DNA of 64,000 nt, taken from positions 186,001 through 250,000 of the forward strand of contig NZ_JARHUF010000001.1 of NCBI RefSeq assembly GCF_029223195.1, written 5' to 3'. Positions 36,500 to 46,244 of this stretch are shown here, in pieces. The stretch's first letter is position 1; every line of letters starts with the position of its first letter. The stretch comes from Vibrio sp. CAU 1672 (GTDB lineage Bacteria > Pseudomonadota > Gammaproteobacteria > Enterobacterales > Vibrionaceae). The position numbers were made by a program, and so were the translations under genes. The notes below the pieces were generated by a model that was not told where the DNA came from, made no database searches, and worked only from the letters and a program-made list of their open reading frames with translations.

Positions 36500-37759
36500 T
36501 TAAAAATACCGGTTAACCAAATCATCGGCATACTCGCAGGTGAATCCCACGCAGCTGAAATTGAGTATCTCGCCGGCGTAGTAGGTATTCTGCCCACCTT
36601 GCAGCTTCTCAAGTTTGTCATAAAAACCACTGCTCATCTCCTCGGTTCCGACATGAGGGAAATATTTCCAGTGGATAAACTGATGAACCGACTCAATCTC
36701 TGCACCAGTTTTGCGTACAAAGGCGTTTAGATTATTTGTCACTTCGGCTTCGCTGGAGCTTTTATCAGTCAGAACATAAAACGAGTAGACAGGCTGCCCT
36801 GCTTGCCGGTAGTACCAGAACACAGGATGCCCCTCACGCTCTCTGATAAAGTTCTCCGGCACGTAGCCGGTCTTTTCAACAAAGTTATTTACTGTGCAGA
36901 GAATGGTCTGATAATCGAGGTACATGATTTTTTCAAACAGCGCCTGCTCTTGCCGGCTCAAATGCATAAATAACGAGGTTTCGTCCAGAGGCGTGGTGAC
37001 GATAAGCTTATCGAACTCTTCTGTCCCCGACTCGGTACTGATGGTTATGCCTTCAGCCCGGTCAATGTTAGTGATCTTTGCCTTAAACCGGACATCATGC
37101 TCTCTTGCCACACGCGTCCACAATCCCTGAATACCATCAGGAAAGATATAAACTTGCTTTTTCAGGTAAGCAACAATCGTTTTCCAGTTAACGTACTTCA
37201 ACACGTAAGCGGTGGGGACATTATCCGAATAACAATAGCCAAAACCGGTGAGAAACAGACTGAAAAAATTGGCTAAATCGGTAATTTTTTTATTTTGGGC
37301 AAATTGTTCAAATGGCAAGGTGACAGACGGCGAAAGGTGGTGAAAGCCGGGAGATTCCAGCTGTTTGTATTGATTGAGCAGGCGCCGGTAACGGAAAAAC
37401 AGCTGCCATAACACTTTCAGCTTTAACGCCAGTGACTGCTTGGGGATTGGCTTAGCGTCTTTATTAACGAACATGCTGTGACCAAAATCTGCCGGCTCTA
37501 TCGGGACGTGATACTTCTTAGCCAGCCCAAGCGGTATGGTATTATTTTTCGTTAAAATCCCCGCACCAAGCTCATAGGTTTTTGCGTTGATTTCAACACT
37601 CAGGCATTTTCCCCCGGCATGGTCGGTGCGCTCAAAGACAGTGATATGCTTATAGCCTTTTTGTCTCAGCGCTTCAGCGGCACTGAGCCCTGCCGCCCCC
37701 GCGCCCAGAATGGCAATACGCTGATTTAGATCTCTTTTATGGTTTTGTTTACTGTCCAT
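36500..37759 (-). CDS. FAD/NAD(P)-binding amine-oxidase-like oxidoreductase
   Basis: This 419-aa flavoprotein begins with the dinucleotide-binding motif IAILGAGAAGLSAAEALRQKG near residue 20, followed by the ribose-binding acidic residue in VFERTDHAGGKC. It ends with NTYYAGEILNFSCVGFTCEYADDLV, the amine-oxidase/protoporphyrinogen-oxidase type closing segment. The start at 37759 gives MDSKQNHKRDLNQ; the upstream frame to 37792 uses GTG and lacks an RBS. It overlaps the upstream FAD gene by 34 bases, so the two are co-transcribed and probably act in one pathway. The substrate is unknown. Confidence 0.85.
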   Translation of the reverse strand: MDSKQNHKRDLNQRIAILGAGAAGLSAAEALRQKGYKHITVFERTDHAGGKCLSVEINAKTYELGAGILTKNNTIPLGLAKKYHVPIEPADFGHSMFVNKDAKPIPKQSLALKLKVLWQLFFRYRRLLNQYKQLESPGFHHLSPSVTLPFEQFAQNKKITDLANFFSLFLTGFGYCYSDNVPTAYVLKYVNWKTIVAYLKKQVYIFPDGIQGLWTRVAREHDVRFKAKITNIDRAEGITISTESGTEEFDKLIVTTPLDETSLFMHLSRQEQALFEKIMYLDYQTILCTVNNFVEKTGYVPENFIREREGHPVFWYYRQAGQPVYSFYVLTDKSSSEAEVTNNLNAFVRKTGAEIESVHQFIHWKYFPHVGTEEMSSGFYDKLEKLQGGQNTYYAGEILNFSCVGFTCEYADDLVNRYF

Positions 37760-39348
37760 AGTAGATGCTTCTTCAAAATAGTCGATGCACACAACAGCCC
37801 CGCCATGGTGCCACCAGCAATACTGGCCGTCATGATATCTTGCCCGGAAAGATACAGATTTTTTACCGGTGTATGGACACGCAGCGCTTTCTGTTGAAAG
37901 CGTTGGGGTGAATGGGCAATACCATAAATCTCACCTTGTTTATGATGGGAAAAATGCCGCGTACTGAGCGGAGTCGAGACTTCGTAATAATCAACTTTCC
38001 CTTTCAGCTGCGGAGCAACACGATACAGCTGCTCTAACATTTGTCCGGCCAGCTCTTCTTTGAGCACGTTATACTCTTCACCCCGTTTCTGCCATGTCGT
38101 ATCTTCCCACTTATCAAACCAGTCATAGGGAAGCAGAATCACAACTTCTGCGGTGCTTCTGTCGGGATGTGTTTGTTCTGCTGAAGGGTCTTTTGCCCAA
38201 GGGAATGAGACAAAAGCGACCGGTAATGGGGAGGCAAACTCCGTGTACTCTGCCCGCCCCCGGTCATGATCGTACTGCTGAGGAAAAACCCAGTAATTAC
38301 ATTTGGGCAATTTTAACGTCGAAGGGGATTCTTTGATGCCGACATATAACCCGGCATGGGCCGTTGCAGGTTCCAACTCGCTGATTATTTTATCCAGCTG
38401 ATGCCTTTTGCTCACTTCTTCCGGCAACAAAGATGAATAGGTACTCACAATACCGGTGGCACTGACCACACTCTTGGCGTAAAACGCTTCGCCATCATTC
38501 ATTCGAACGCCAACCGCGCTGTTATTTTCGACGATCACCTCACGCACTTCGGCTTGTGTTAAAGCGACGCCCCCCGACTCCTCAATGATCGGAACGATAC
38601 ACTCAGCAAGTTTTGATGCCCCACCCACCGGATAAGCCGCCCCTTCCATATAGTGATTAGCCAGCAGGGCATGCATGTAAAAACTGCTCTTTGACGGCTC
38701 TAAACCATAATCGCCATATTGAAAAGTCAGCACGCCAATCAGTTTCGGATTATCAGTGATCCCCTGGAGCACTTCTAATGTGGTCAGGTCAGAAAATTTC
38801 AGGGTACTGCGACGAAGAAAGTCGCCAAAAAGATTTGTTAACAATGGTGGCAAGGTTTTCTCAATATAAAACCCACTACCCAGATTGCGGGTTTCATCAA
38901 GCAGCGAGAAATACTGATCAATTGAGTCCCTATCCTGCTCCTCGGGGAAATATTCCTTAAGCTTGGCCTTCAGATTTTCCCTTCCTCTGGGAAATACGTA
39001 TTCTTTATCGCCAAACACCGCCCGGTCATAGATGTCATCAAGCGGGGCCCATTGCAGTTTGTCTTTGGAAATATAACGAAAGACCTTGTTTAATACACTT
39101 CCTTGCAGATGAACCTGACCTACATAATGCAAACCGACGTCCCATGCATATCCCTTACGGCCAAACGTATGAGTATATCCCCCGAGTACGTTATGTTGTT
39201 CGAGCAGAAGTACCCGTTTTCCGGCCTGGGCTAAAAACGAGGCGACACTCATGCCTCCGGTACCAGAGCCGATGATAATGGCGTCAAAGGTCCGTGCGTC
39301 TGTTGTTTGCGCGGATTTACTGTACTGCTGGTATGTTTTGCTAATCAT
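37726..39348 (-). CDS. Phytoene-desaturase / retinol-saturase-like FAD oxidoreductase
   Basis: This 540-aa flavoprotein has the FAD motif DAIIIGSGTGGMSVASFLAQ near residue 23 and the loop LLEQHNVLGGYTHTFGRKGYAWDVGLHYVG, typical of the CrtI/CrtISO/RetSat family of hydrophobic-substrate desaturases and saturases. The C-terminal NLYLSGQDIMTASIAGGTMAGLLCAS is the second FAD contact. The ATG at 39348 has AAAGG at suitable distance. No carotenoid biosynthesis genes (crtE, crtB) are nearby, so carotenoid function is not supported; a polyunsaturated lipid or isoprenoid substrate is a guess. Confidence 0.87.
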   Translation of the reverse strand: MISKTYQQYSKSAQTTDARTFDAIIIGSGTGGMSVASFLAQAGKRVLLLEQHNVLGGYTHTFGRKGYAWDVGLHYVGQVHLQGSVLNKVFRYISKDKLQWAPLDDIYDRAVFGDKEYVFPRGRENLKAKLKEYFPEEQDRDSIDQYFSLLDETRNLGSGFYIEKTLPPLLTNLFGDFLRRSTLKFSDLTTLEVLQGITDNPKLIGVLTFQYGDYGLEPSKSSFYMHALLANHYMEGAAYPVGGASKLAECIVPIIEESGGVALTQAEVREVIVENNSAVGVRMNDGEAFYAKSVVSATGIVSTYSSLLPEEVSKRHQLDKIISELEPATAHAGLYVGIKESPSTLKLPKCNYWVFPQQYDHDRGRAEYTEFASPLPVAFVSFPWAKDPSAEQTHPDRSTAEVVILLPYDWFDKWEDTTWQKRGEEYNVLKEELAGQMLEQLYRVAPQLKGKVDYYEVSTPLSTRHFSHHKQGEIYGIAHSPQRFQQKALRVHTPVKNLYLSGQDIMTASIAGGTMAGLLCASTILKKHLLWTVNKTIKEI

Positions 39349-39357
39349 ATTGCGCAC

Positions 39358-39724
39358 CTTTCGGTTAAGGTTGCATTATTATTAAATGGAAGTCATTGTT
39401 TTATCAGGTAAAGCCAACAACACTCACCAATTCTGCCTAAGGCTTTTTCTAACCAACCACCTTGCATCAATGCCCCTGAAAATCAGCCAGTTCCAGCCAG
39501 TTCCATCCCGTTCCATCCCGTTCCATCCCGTTCCATCCATGTCTATTCGGTATTAAGCAATATTTCACTTTAATATTAGCAGTTGAATTAGGCGGTTAGC
39601 ACAAAAATTTGCATATGGTGACTCATCCGTGAACATTCGTAGGCCATCTGCCCAAATCTGGAGTAACAATTGTTCCCTCAATCGCTGAATCGACCTGCCC
39701 CCGTACTTAATGGCGTTTAAACAA
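39358..39724. other. Intergenic region with a minisatellite, no gene seen
   Basis: About 370 bases between the FAD operon start and the transporter terminator. It holds the 10-bp tandem repeat listed separately and should contain the FAD operon promoter close to 39360-39420. Confidence 0.4.
39490..39539. repeat. 10-bp tandem repeat, five copies
   Basis: Five head-to-tail copies of GTTCCATCCC. The three middle copies are identical; the first (GTTCCAGCCA) and last (GTTCCATCCA) differ at the end. It lies upstream of the FAD oxidoreductase operon, about 140 bases before its start codon. Confidence 0.9.
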
Positions 39725-39757
39725 AAAAACCGCGGCAGTTACACTGCCGCGGTTTTT
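39725..39757 (-). terminator. Terminator of the GPH transporter gene
   Basis: AAAAACCGCGGCAG pairs perfectly with CTGCCGCGGTTTTT around a 5-nt loop. It lies 21 bases after the transporter stop and can act in both directions. Confidence 0.88.
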
Positions 39758-39777
39758 ATTCAAGTTAGCGTCTTAAA

Positions 39778-41313
39778 TTAGGCTTCGTCGTTATGCTTTA
39801 CTTTACCACGGCGCTTTTCAAGTGCTTTACGTACCTGATGGGCACGCTCTTCAGTAAAGTTGTATTTGCACATAACCCAAATTGCGAGCAATGCGGTAAA
39901 CACCGGAACCACAATATCAGCCATACGCAGCATGTTAATAATTTCTACCGCCTCCGGCATATGTAACAGCGCTTCGCCCGCCTGGAGAGAGTTTCTGATC
40001 TCTTCCAGCCTTCCGTAACCAATAGCACTTAACACCCAGCCGGACATCAGCATCGCAATCGCCGTACCCAGTTTCACAAACCACCAGTACACCGCGCCGA
40101 ATACGCCTTCACGTCGTTCACCGGTATTCAGTTCATCCAGATCACAAACATCGGCCGTCATTGACATCATAATTGTGAACAGACCACCGATACCGAAAGT
40201 CATCAGCGGCAGCGAAACAAACATCATCCAGTGAGTGTCCTCATTGAGCGCCTGTTCAAATGCCCACCATCTCATAATGTAACCAACAATAGAGATCAGT
40301 GTTGCAATGATAAATGTATTCTTTTTGTCCATTCTCTGCGACATTTTGGTGATCGCCGGAATAACCAGCAAACAGGTACAAAGCGAACTGATGGTACCGA
40401 ACCATGCAGGCCAGGTACCCGACGCTGCCTGATCACCATTAAAGACATAGAACACGATAATAAAGAAGGAAAACTGAGCAACCGTCTGGAAGCCGTTAAA
40501 GACGAGGAAAGTCGCGCTGCACAGCTGTACAAATGGCAGGCATCTAAATGTCTGCCAGATCCCCTTAAAGAAGTTAACCATCGTCGAACCAAGCGACGAA
40601 AACGATAGTTTTTCAGCCGCTTGCACAGGAAGTACCCGCTCTTTACAAAAGATAGCTGGCACAATACCGAAAACAAGACAAATCAGGCCGACCCAAATCG
40701 CTAAATCCCGGCTGCCGACGGCAGCTGAATCATAAAGACTAGGATCATAAATGATCACCCAGAACCATGGCGCAACCATCCATGCCAGTTGGCCGATCCA
40801 CTGGGATACCGCCATAATACGGGTACGCTCGTGGAAATCCGGGCTCATCTCATAGCCAAGGGCAACCAGTGGCGTAGCAAAAATGGTATAACCAAGATAG
40901 AACAGCAGAGAAAGTACCAGGAAGTAGACGAAGTTATAGGTTTCACCATTTTCCGGATAAATCTGCCACATCAGCATAAATGCGACACCGGTAATGATGG
41001 CGCCAATAAAGATATACGGGCGGCGACGTCCCCAGCGGGTTCTTGAGTTATCAGAAATGTATCCCATCAGCGGATCGGTAATAGCGTCAAACACGCGAGG
41101 CACCGCCCCTAAAACGCCAACCAGAAAAGGATCCATACCTAATCCCATAACCAGTACAATCATAAAGACACCCAGCGCAGCTGCGAACAACTGGTTAGCA
41201 AGAGAGCCAACACCGAATGCGATTTTCTGACTGATAGGAACAATATCTTCAGCGACGGTTTCGTAATGTTTTACTTCATTGATGGCGGTGGCAGATTGCC
41301 GAACTTCACTCAT
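39778..41313 (-). CDS. GPH-family (MelB-like) sugar:cation symporter
   Basis: This 511-aa protein has 12 predicted membrane segments. The GPH signature is present: PRVFDAITDPLMGYISDNSRTRWGRRRPYIFIGA near residue 70, with the paired Asp of the cation site. A long N-terminal cytoplasmic tail (about 30 residues) and a basic C-terminus (RKALEKRRGKVKHNDEA) flank it. It lies 200 bases downstream of the GH94 phosphorylase gene in the same direction, so it likely imports the oligosaccharide that the phosphorylase splits. GPH carriers transport glycosides and gluco-oligosaccharides; the exact sugar is inference from context. Confidence 0.9.
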   Translation of the reverse strand: MSEVRQSATAINEVKHYETVAEDIVPISQKIAFGVGSLANQLFAAALGVFMIVLVMGLGMDPFLVGVLGAVPRVFDAITDPLMGYISDNSRTRWGRRRPYIFIGAIITGVAFMLMWQIYPENGETYNFVYFLVLSLLFYLGYTIFATPLVALGYEMSPDFHERTRIMAVSQWIGQLAWMVAPWFWVIIYDPSLYDSAAVGSRDLAIWVGLICLVFGIVPAIFCKERVLPVQAAEKLSFSSLGSTMVNFFKGIWQTFRCLPFVQLCSATFLVFNGFQTVAQFSFFIIVFYVFNGDQAASGTWPAWFGTISSLCTCLLVIPAITKMSQRMDKKNTFIIATLISIVGYIMRWWAFEQALNEDTHWMMFVSLPLMTFGIGGLFTIMMSMTADVCDLDELNTGERREGVFGAVYWWFVKLGTAIAMLMSGWVLSAIGYGRLEEIRNSLQAGEALLHMPEAVEIINMLRMADIVVPVFTALLAIWVMCKYNFTEERAHQVRKALEKRRGKVKHNDEA

Positions 41314-41417
41314 TAAATTACCTTTTTAGATTTCAATATTGAGCCACCTGAGTTTAAGCAGGCCCAACATACTACTTAAATTCCCTAGTAGCTTGTTTAA
41401 AGCAAAAACATCAACGA

Positions 41418-41436
41418 CCACTGCGTCTCGCAGTGG
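41418..41436 (-). promoter_or_regulatory. Hairpin between the GH94 and transporter genes
   Basis: CCACTGCG-TCT-CGCAGTGG is a perfect 8-bp hairpin. On the minus strand it is followed by a moderately T-rich stretch. It may be a partial terminator or an mRNA-processing element that sets different levels for the two genes. Confidence 0.4.
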
Positions 41437-41512
41437 CCGAAATAGCAACATAGCGTGCTAAATTCCTACAGTTAATATTTCTATATAGCTTCTACATCGC
41501 TTCTACATTAAA

Positions 41513-44500
41513 TTAAAATTTAACTTGAAGTTCAGTGACATCACCATTTCTTAATGCAACGGCATTTTCACCTTTCACCTCTGACAAAATTTTGATTTCA
41601 CCATTGGTAAACATCAGTGCATATTCCTGAACGGCAAAGTTTTCAAAGGTATTGGCTCTGGCCTGGTTAACATACGTTACCTTAGTTGTGCCCAGGAACG
41701 TATATGAAACTTCATTGTTCTCATCAAAAAACTCTGCAGGCAATGCTGGTTTTAAGTTCAATGTAAGTTCATTGTTTTTCATAATAAATGGCTTATCGCC
41801 AAACATCATCAACGTCCACATATGCAGCATTTCTACTGTAGAACCAGATAAGCGGGCAACAAAGCCTTGTCCATGAACCATCGGATCCGGATTACATGTT
41901 GGTGCAATAAATGAAGAGTTCTCTAAAATACTTCTGCCATATACATTTGGGTCCATAAAACAAACTAGGTTGGTCTTTATTTCATTATAAAATTCACCGT
42001 ACATACCAGACTTCAGCAATCCCAGTAAGTACTTATAATTCATATGCAGGAAGTTTGACTCACGCTCCAGCCAGCCTTTAGTAAAGGCGCGGGCACGGCC
42101 AATCTCTACGCTCATTTCATTTAAACATTCACTGGTTTTAAATTGTCCCAGCTCTTTATCGTATATTTCTGTTTGCTTAATTCGATTGTAAGAATCTAAG
42201 TTAGCCGCCATATCATCTGAAGTTTTCAGTAATCTTGCCGGTGCTTCGAGGAAATTAGGCAATACATGCAGTTTAAACTCTTTGACCCTGGCAAGCGGTA
42301 AGCCGTAATGTCCGACTTTCGGTTGTCCATCTTCTAAGATTTCCTCATGCTTTACCGCTTCATAATACAGGAATGTTGGCAGAATACCGCCGGAGAGGCC
42401 CTTCGCTTTCTCAAGGCCATGCTCTAGTTTCGCAATCATCTTTTCAAGCAGCGCGACGATATCCGTTACGTTTACCGGTTGATCATTCGATTCAACGGTA
42501 AATCTGATCGCCTCCCGGTAGTTCTCTCGCAACGTTGAAAGTTTATCCCAGAATTCAAACCCTTGAGAGTCTGAATCCAGCAATGTGTTAATTCCTCTGA
42601 TGAATGAGGTAAACTCTCCCGGCAATAGCATTGCGCCCCCGTCAACGACGGATTCGTTTAAGAACTTGATTAATCTCAGTAGTTCAACGGTTTCTGATAC
42701 GCCTGAGCCAAAAATCCCCGGCAATCCATTCATTGCATCATTCCAGCCTGGCTTATCAGACTCCATTTCAATGCCGATGCCTTCAGGATCTAATGTCGCA
42801 AACTTATTAAACGCCAAGGTAAACAGCTTGGTGAACAAGTTTGTCTTGATGATATGGCCATTAGCATCAACCGCCCAGTTTGAGCCTTTTTCGTCCATGT
42901 TCAGCATTTTGACTTTTTCATCATCATTATGAAGCAGCGAACCATAACGTCTGATCTTGCCATCTTTTGTAATAACGGTTTTTTCATCCCTCGGTAAAAC
43001 CGTCACTGGTGATGAATAATACTTGTAGTCGTAATTATCAAACAGCAGTTCTTTCTTAGTATCAGGGTTAACTGCTAGGTAAGATTCAACTAAATCTAAT
43101 ATGTAAGTCCAGTGATCAACCCAAAATCCTTCACCGAATGAGGCTTCGATATTCTGGTTGGCATGTTTTAAAATATCAGCAAGCAAAGCCATATCATCTT
43201 TTTCTGACGTGATACCTTCATTCGCCATAGTGTTGATGATAATGCCAGGAGTAAATTTTGAAGACAGTACTTTCTCCATTAACTCGTGCTTGTTATTAAA
43301 ATTATCTCGTACCAGAGTTTCCAGGTTCGTATCTGAATTAATTTCAAATGTTGAACCATTGACACCTAACGGATTATATCCATCCAATTGGATCAGAGAT
43401 GCAAATAGTAATACGTTAAAATCACCAATTTTTGGGTTAAATAATGAATCAACCCGTCGGTTTTGGCAGACATCGCGGAAGTTTCCGTTTCCTTGAGAGA
43501 AATACTCAGGTGCAACATTAAAGAAGTTGTAGTCCCGTTCGAGATCACCATGCTTTCTTGAGAAAATGTGGTATACATGGTTTTTATCTTCGCCTTCAAA
43601 GACTAGCGGGTAACCACCACGTAGAACGTTATCCAGGTAATTTTGCTTAATGTACTCATCAAATAATGGATTTGATGTTTTACATTGAACGTCTTTCACC
43701 AGTTCAGTAATCACTTGTTCTGATTCTGACTCTTTTGAATCAAAATATTCATCAGATACCATGCTGGATACTTTAGAGTTTAACAACTCAACATTTTGCG
43801 CATGACCAATAATGGTTCTCAAGGTAAAGGTTTCATTGGCAGACAGTTCAACCGCCACCGGTGAGAAACCGACTGGGATCTTGTTAGCCGTTACCTGCTC
43901 TTTTTTGTAGAGATCTTCAATTGAGTTTTCAGAGAAAGCGACCGGACTGGTCAGTGAGTTATCGTGGCCGAATACTAAGTTCCCATCAACAATTGGCTTG
44001 ATGAGTTTCTGGTTTGCAAACGATAAGTAGAAGTTACCTTTATCAAGGGTGCTAACTTCTGCACTGTCTGACGTTGTTGATGTCATCTTAAAAAATGGAA
44101 CATCATTATTCATATTAAAGACGTCCATCCAACTTCTCAATAAGTTAGACATCTCTTTAAAGGCAGCGTTTGAAGTACCATATGGCAAGAGTTGAGAAAT
44201 ACCATCAAGCATTTCGAAACGACGTGGTTTACCTGATAAGTCAGTGACCTTAACTTTTCGCATAATTGCGGCCAGGTTATCGTTTGGAAGACCGAAATAC
44301 GTAATCTCGACAAATAGCCCGAGATCTCTGTTCTCTTCGGTTATTTTGAACTGCCCACGCTTAATGTGCATCTTGCGGTTAACGTTCTTCGTTCTGACCG
44401 GGCCAAAGAACTCATACACATCACCATCTGACTTAATAAAGGTTCTGAAACCAACTCGACTCACATTTTGATAAGCGGTTACCGCAGGTGAGAACTCCAG

Positions 44501-44683
44501 AATCGGATTGTCTTTATTCTCTACACCAAAAGAACATAAACCTTGTCCTCTGTTGACATAAAATGCCCACAATGGAACGCCTTTCTTACCCGCTAGCCCA
44601 GGCAGAAACGAAGAGAATGTTTTCTTTAAATCATAATCATTGATTACAAATTCGTCATTTTCTAAATAGTATTCGTTGTTCAT
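41513..44683 (-). CDS. GH94-family glycoside phosphorylase (large, beta-1,2-oligoglucan phosphorylase type)
   Basis: This 1056-aa protein splits a beta-glucosidic bond with phosphate. The N-terminal part has PLWAFYVNRGQGLCSFGVENKDNPILEFSPA near residue 37; the catalytic (alpha/alpha)6 barrel includes KPGWNDAMNGLPGIFGSGVSETVEL near residue 675, where the Asp of WND matches the general acid of the family. GDLERDYNFFNVAPEYFSQGNGNFRDVCQNRR precedes it. Cellobiose and chitobiose phosphorylases are about 800 aa, so the length points to the 1,2-beta-oligoglucan phosphorylase branch (inference). The ATG at 44683 has only a weak RBS; the upstream frame uses TTG. Codon use looks more AT-rich than the neighbours, which may reflect acquisition with its transporter. 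The twin LacI-type operators upstream predict sugar induction. Confidence 0.88.
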   Translation of the reverse strand: MNNEYYLENDEFVINDYDLKKTFSSFLPGLAGKKGVPLWAFYVNRGQGLCSFGVENKDNPILEFSPAVTAYQNVSRVGFRTFIKSDGDVYEFFGPVRTKNVNRKMHIKRGQFKITEENRDLGLFVEITYFGLPNDNLAAIMRKVKVTDLSGKPRRFEMLDGISQLLPYGTSNAAFKEMSNLLRSWMDVFNMNNDVPFFKMTSTTSDSAEVSTLDKGNFYLSFANQKLIKPIVDGNLVFGHDNSLTSPVAFSENSIEDLYKKEQVTANKIPVGFSPVAVELSANETFTLRTIIGHAQNVELLNSKVSSMVSDEYFDSKESESEQVITELVKDVQCKTSNPLFDEYIKQNYLDNVLRGGYPLVFEGEDKNHVYHIFSRKHGDLERDYNFFNVAPEYFSQGNGNFRDVCQNRRVDSLFNPKIGDFNVLLFASLIQLDGYNPLGVNGSTFEINSDTNLETLVRDNFNNKHELMEKVLSSKFTPGIIINTMANEGITSEKDDMALLADILKHANQNIEASFGEGFWVDHWTYILDLVESYLAVNPDTKKELLFDNYDYKYYSSPVTVLPRDEKTVITKDGKIRRYGSLLHNDDEKVKMLNMDEKGSNWAVDANGHIIKTNLFTKLFTLAFNKFATLDPEGIGIEMESDKPGWNDAMNGLPGIFGSGVSETVELLRLIKFLNESVVDGGAMLLPGEFTSFIRGINTLLDSDSQGFEFWDKLSTLRENYREAIRFTVESNDQPVNVTDIVALLEKMIAKLEHGLEKAKGLSGGILPTFLYYEAVKHEEILEDGQPKVGHYGLPLARVKEFKLHVLPNFLEAPARLLKTSDDMAANLDSYNRIKQTEIYDKELGQFKTSECLNEMSVEIGRARAFTKGWLERESNFLHMNYKYLLGLLKSGMYGEFYNEIKTNLVCFMDPNVYGRSILENSSFIAPTCNPDPMVHGQGFVARLSGSTVEMLHMWTLMMFGDKPFIMKNNELTLNLKPALPAEFFDENNEVSYTFLGTTKVTYVNQARANTFENFAVQEYALMFTNGEIKILSEVKGENAVALRNGDVTELQVKF

Positions 44684-44912
44684 AATTAATCTTTTGTCTA
44701 TTTCTATCGATGCAGTTAATCGCGAGCCCAATTTGTTATATGGCTGGCGGTTCAGTGATGAACTGGCTCGTTTTCGGTACTGGTATTGTTCTTAACAGAT
44801 GAGCGGCTGCTAAGTTGTCGAACCAAGGGAGGCAATGTGATGCTTCTTAATGTTGTTTAGTCATAACAGTTAAAAGCCCCCAAGCTCCAAGATACGTAAG
44901 CCCCACGCTGAT

Positions 44913-44948
44913 GAAAGCGCTTTCTTTCCTTAAAAAGAAAGCGCTTTC
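44913..44948 (-). promoter_or_regulatory. Twin LacI-family operators upstream of the GH94 gene
   Basis: The perfect palindrome GAAAGCGCTTTC occurs at 44913-44924 and again at 44937-44948, centres 24 bp apart, about two and a half helical turns. It matches the CG-centred consensus of LacI/GalR-family repressors. No LacI-family gene is in the window, so the repressor is encoded elsewhere. Confidence 0.78.
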
Positions 44949-45255
44949 TTTTGGATGGCAAGATACTCCCAACACTAATTCAAGTCTATAAAAAAGTGGT
45001 ATTTACACGGCAGATTTGTGAACTGGGGTTGACTTCGTATAATTAGCGCCGAGTCGACCTTTCGAGTTTAAATCCTTATAATTCAGCCACATAAACTAAC
45101 TAATCATTTTATTATGAACTCAATAAAGAAAAGTCATCAATGCCACAAATTGCTTTTTGTTTGGTATAGCCTCAAAAACCGTTACCTGTCACAACCAGAC
45201 CCGGTCTAACGAACCGCTGGTTAGCGACTCGTTTTTCCCTTCACCTTCGTGATTT
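44949..45255. other. Intergenic stretch with nothing further recognised
   Basis: About 300 bases between the LacI-type operators and the end of the LysR gene. A small AACCAG/CTGGTT hairpin near 45200-45225 could serve as the LysR-gene terminator; no coding sequence is seen. Confidence 0.35.
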
Positions 45256-46143
45256 TTACCGTGGCAAAAAGCACTGAGTCAAAAAGTCAATAAATGCGCG
45301 AATGCGCTGAGGCTGGTGGGCACTGTCTTTGTACACAAGGTACATTGGTAACTTAAATGGCTGATATTGTTCTAATACTTGCTTTAACGTCCCGGCTTTT
45401 AACTCTTGTTCCACCATCCAGCGTGGCATCGCGGCAATACCCTGACCCAGTTTGGCCATTTGCACCAGCATTTCCGGGCTATCACTGCATACCTGCTCTT
45501 TCACCTTAACTTTGAGCTGTTGTTTTCCATCACTGAATCGCCATAAGTCAGACGGGGTAGATAAGGAATAAGTAAGGCATTGATGCAGGCTTAAATCGCT
45601 GGCGGTTACCACAGGCGGATGACTGGCGAGATAATCCGGAGAAGCAAAGTACACCAGTTCGTTGTCCATCAGCCATTTGGCCCGCAGTCCGGAATCTTTG
45701 AGGTAAGCCGCGCGAATGGCGATATCCACATTCCCCTCGACCAGATCGACAAACTTGTCAGACACCGAGACCTCAACCGACAGATCCGAGTGCAAGTTCA
45801 GGAACTCATTCAGCGGAGAGGCCAGCAACCGAACGCTAAAAGCACTGGGCACGGAAAGCGTTAAAGTACCGGACACGCACGTCTGCTCTTGTCGCAACTG
45901 AGATTCAAACACGCTCATCTCTTCCAACAACTTTTGCGCTAATGCCAGATATTGTTTGCCGCCGGTTGTCAGGCTAATCGCACGGGCATGGCGATGAAAC
46001 AGGGTAATGCCCACCTCTTTCTCCAGCCAGGCGATTTTTTTACTCACCGCACTTTGGGTGGTATTGAGTTCATTTGCGGCGGCGGTGAATGTGCCGAGTG
46101 TGGCCACGCGGGTAAAAACTTTTAAGCAATCAAATTTATCCAT
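45256..46143 (-). CDS. LysR-family transcriptional regulator
   Basis: This 295-aa protein has the N-terminal winged helix-turn-helix (residues 1-60: FTRVATLGTFTAAANELNTTQSAVSKKIAWLEKEVG) and a two-lobed effector domain from about 90. It is of the AaeR/DmlR-like type with a CLTYSLSTPSDLWRFSDG segment near residue 190. It is divergent from the DoxX gene, and the 100-bp shared region is the expected site of control. The effector is unknown. Confidence 0.93.
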   Translation of the reverse strand: MDKFDCLKVFTRVATLGTFTAAANELNTTQSAVSKKIAWLEKEVGITLFHRHARAISLTTGGKQYLALAQKLLEEMSVFESQLRQEQTCVSGTLTLSVPSAFSVRLLASPLNEFLNLHSDLSVEVSVSDKFVDLVEGNVDIAIRAAYLKDSGLRAKWLMDNELVYFASPDYLASHPPVVTASDLSLHQCLTYSLSTPSDLWRFSDGKQQLKVKVKEQVCSDSPEMLVQMAKLGQGIAAMPRWMVEQELKAGTLKQVLEQYQPFKLPMYLVYKDSAHQPQRIRAFIDFLTQCFLPR

Positions 46144-46244
46144 AAGACATTCCTGTCTGGAATGGTAAAGAGCTAAATTTTAGTATCCTTTAACTTATTT
46201 TGGAATGCTTTAATGGCCCTACTGTTTGATTAGGAGTCAATGTT

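Noticed and set aside
36500..39348. Carotenoid biosynthesis cluster
   Set aside because: Only FAD enzymes of the broad family are present; no crtE, crtB or crtY homologues in the window.
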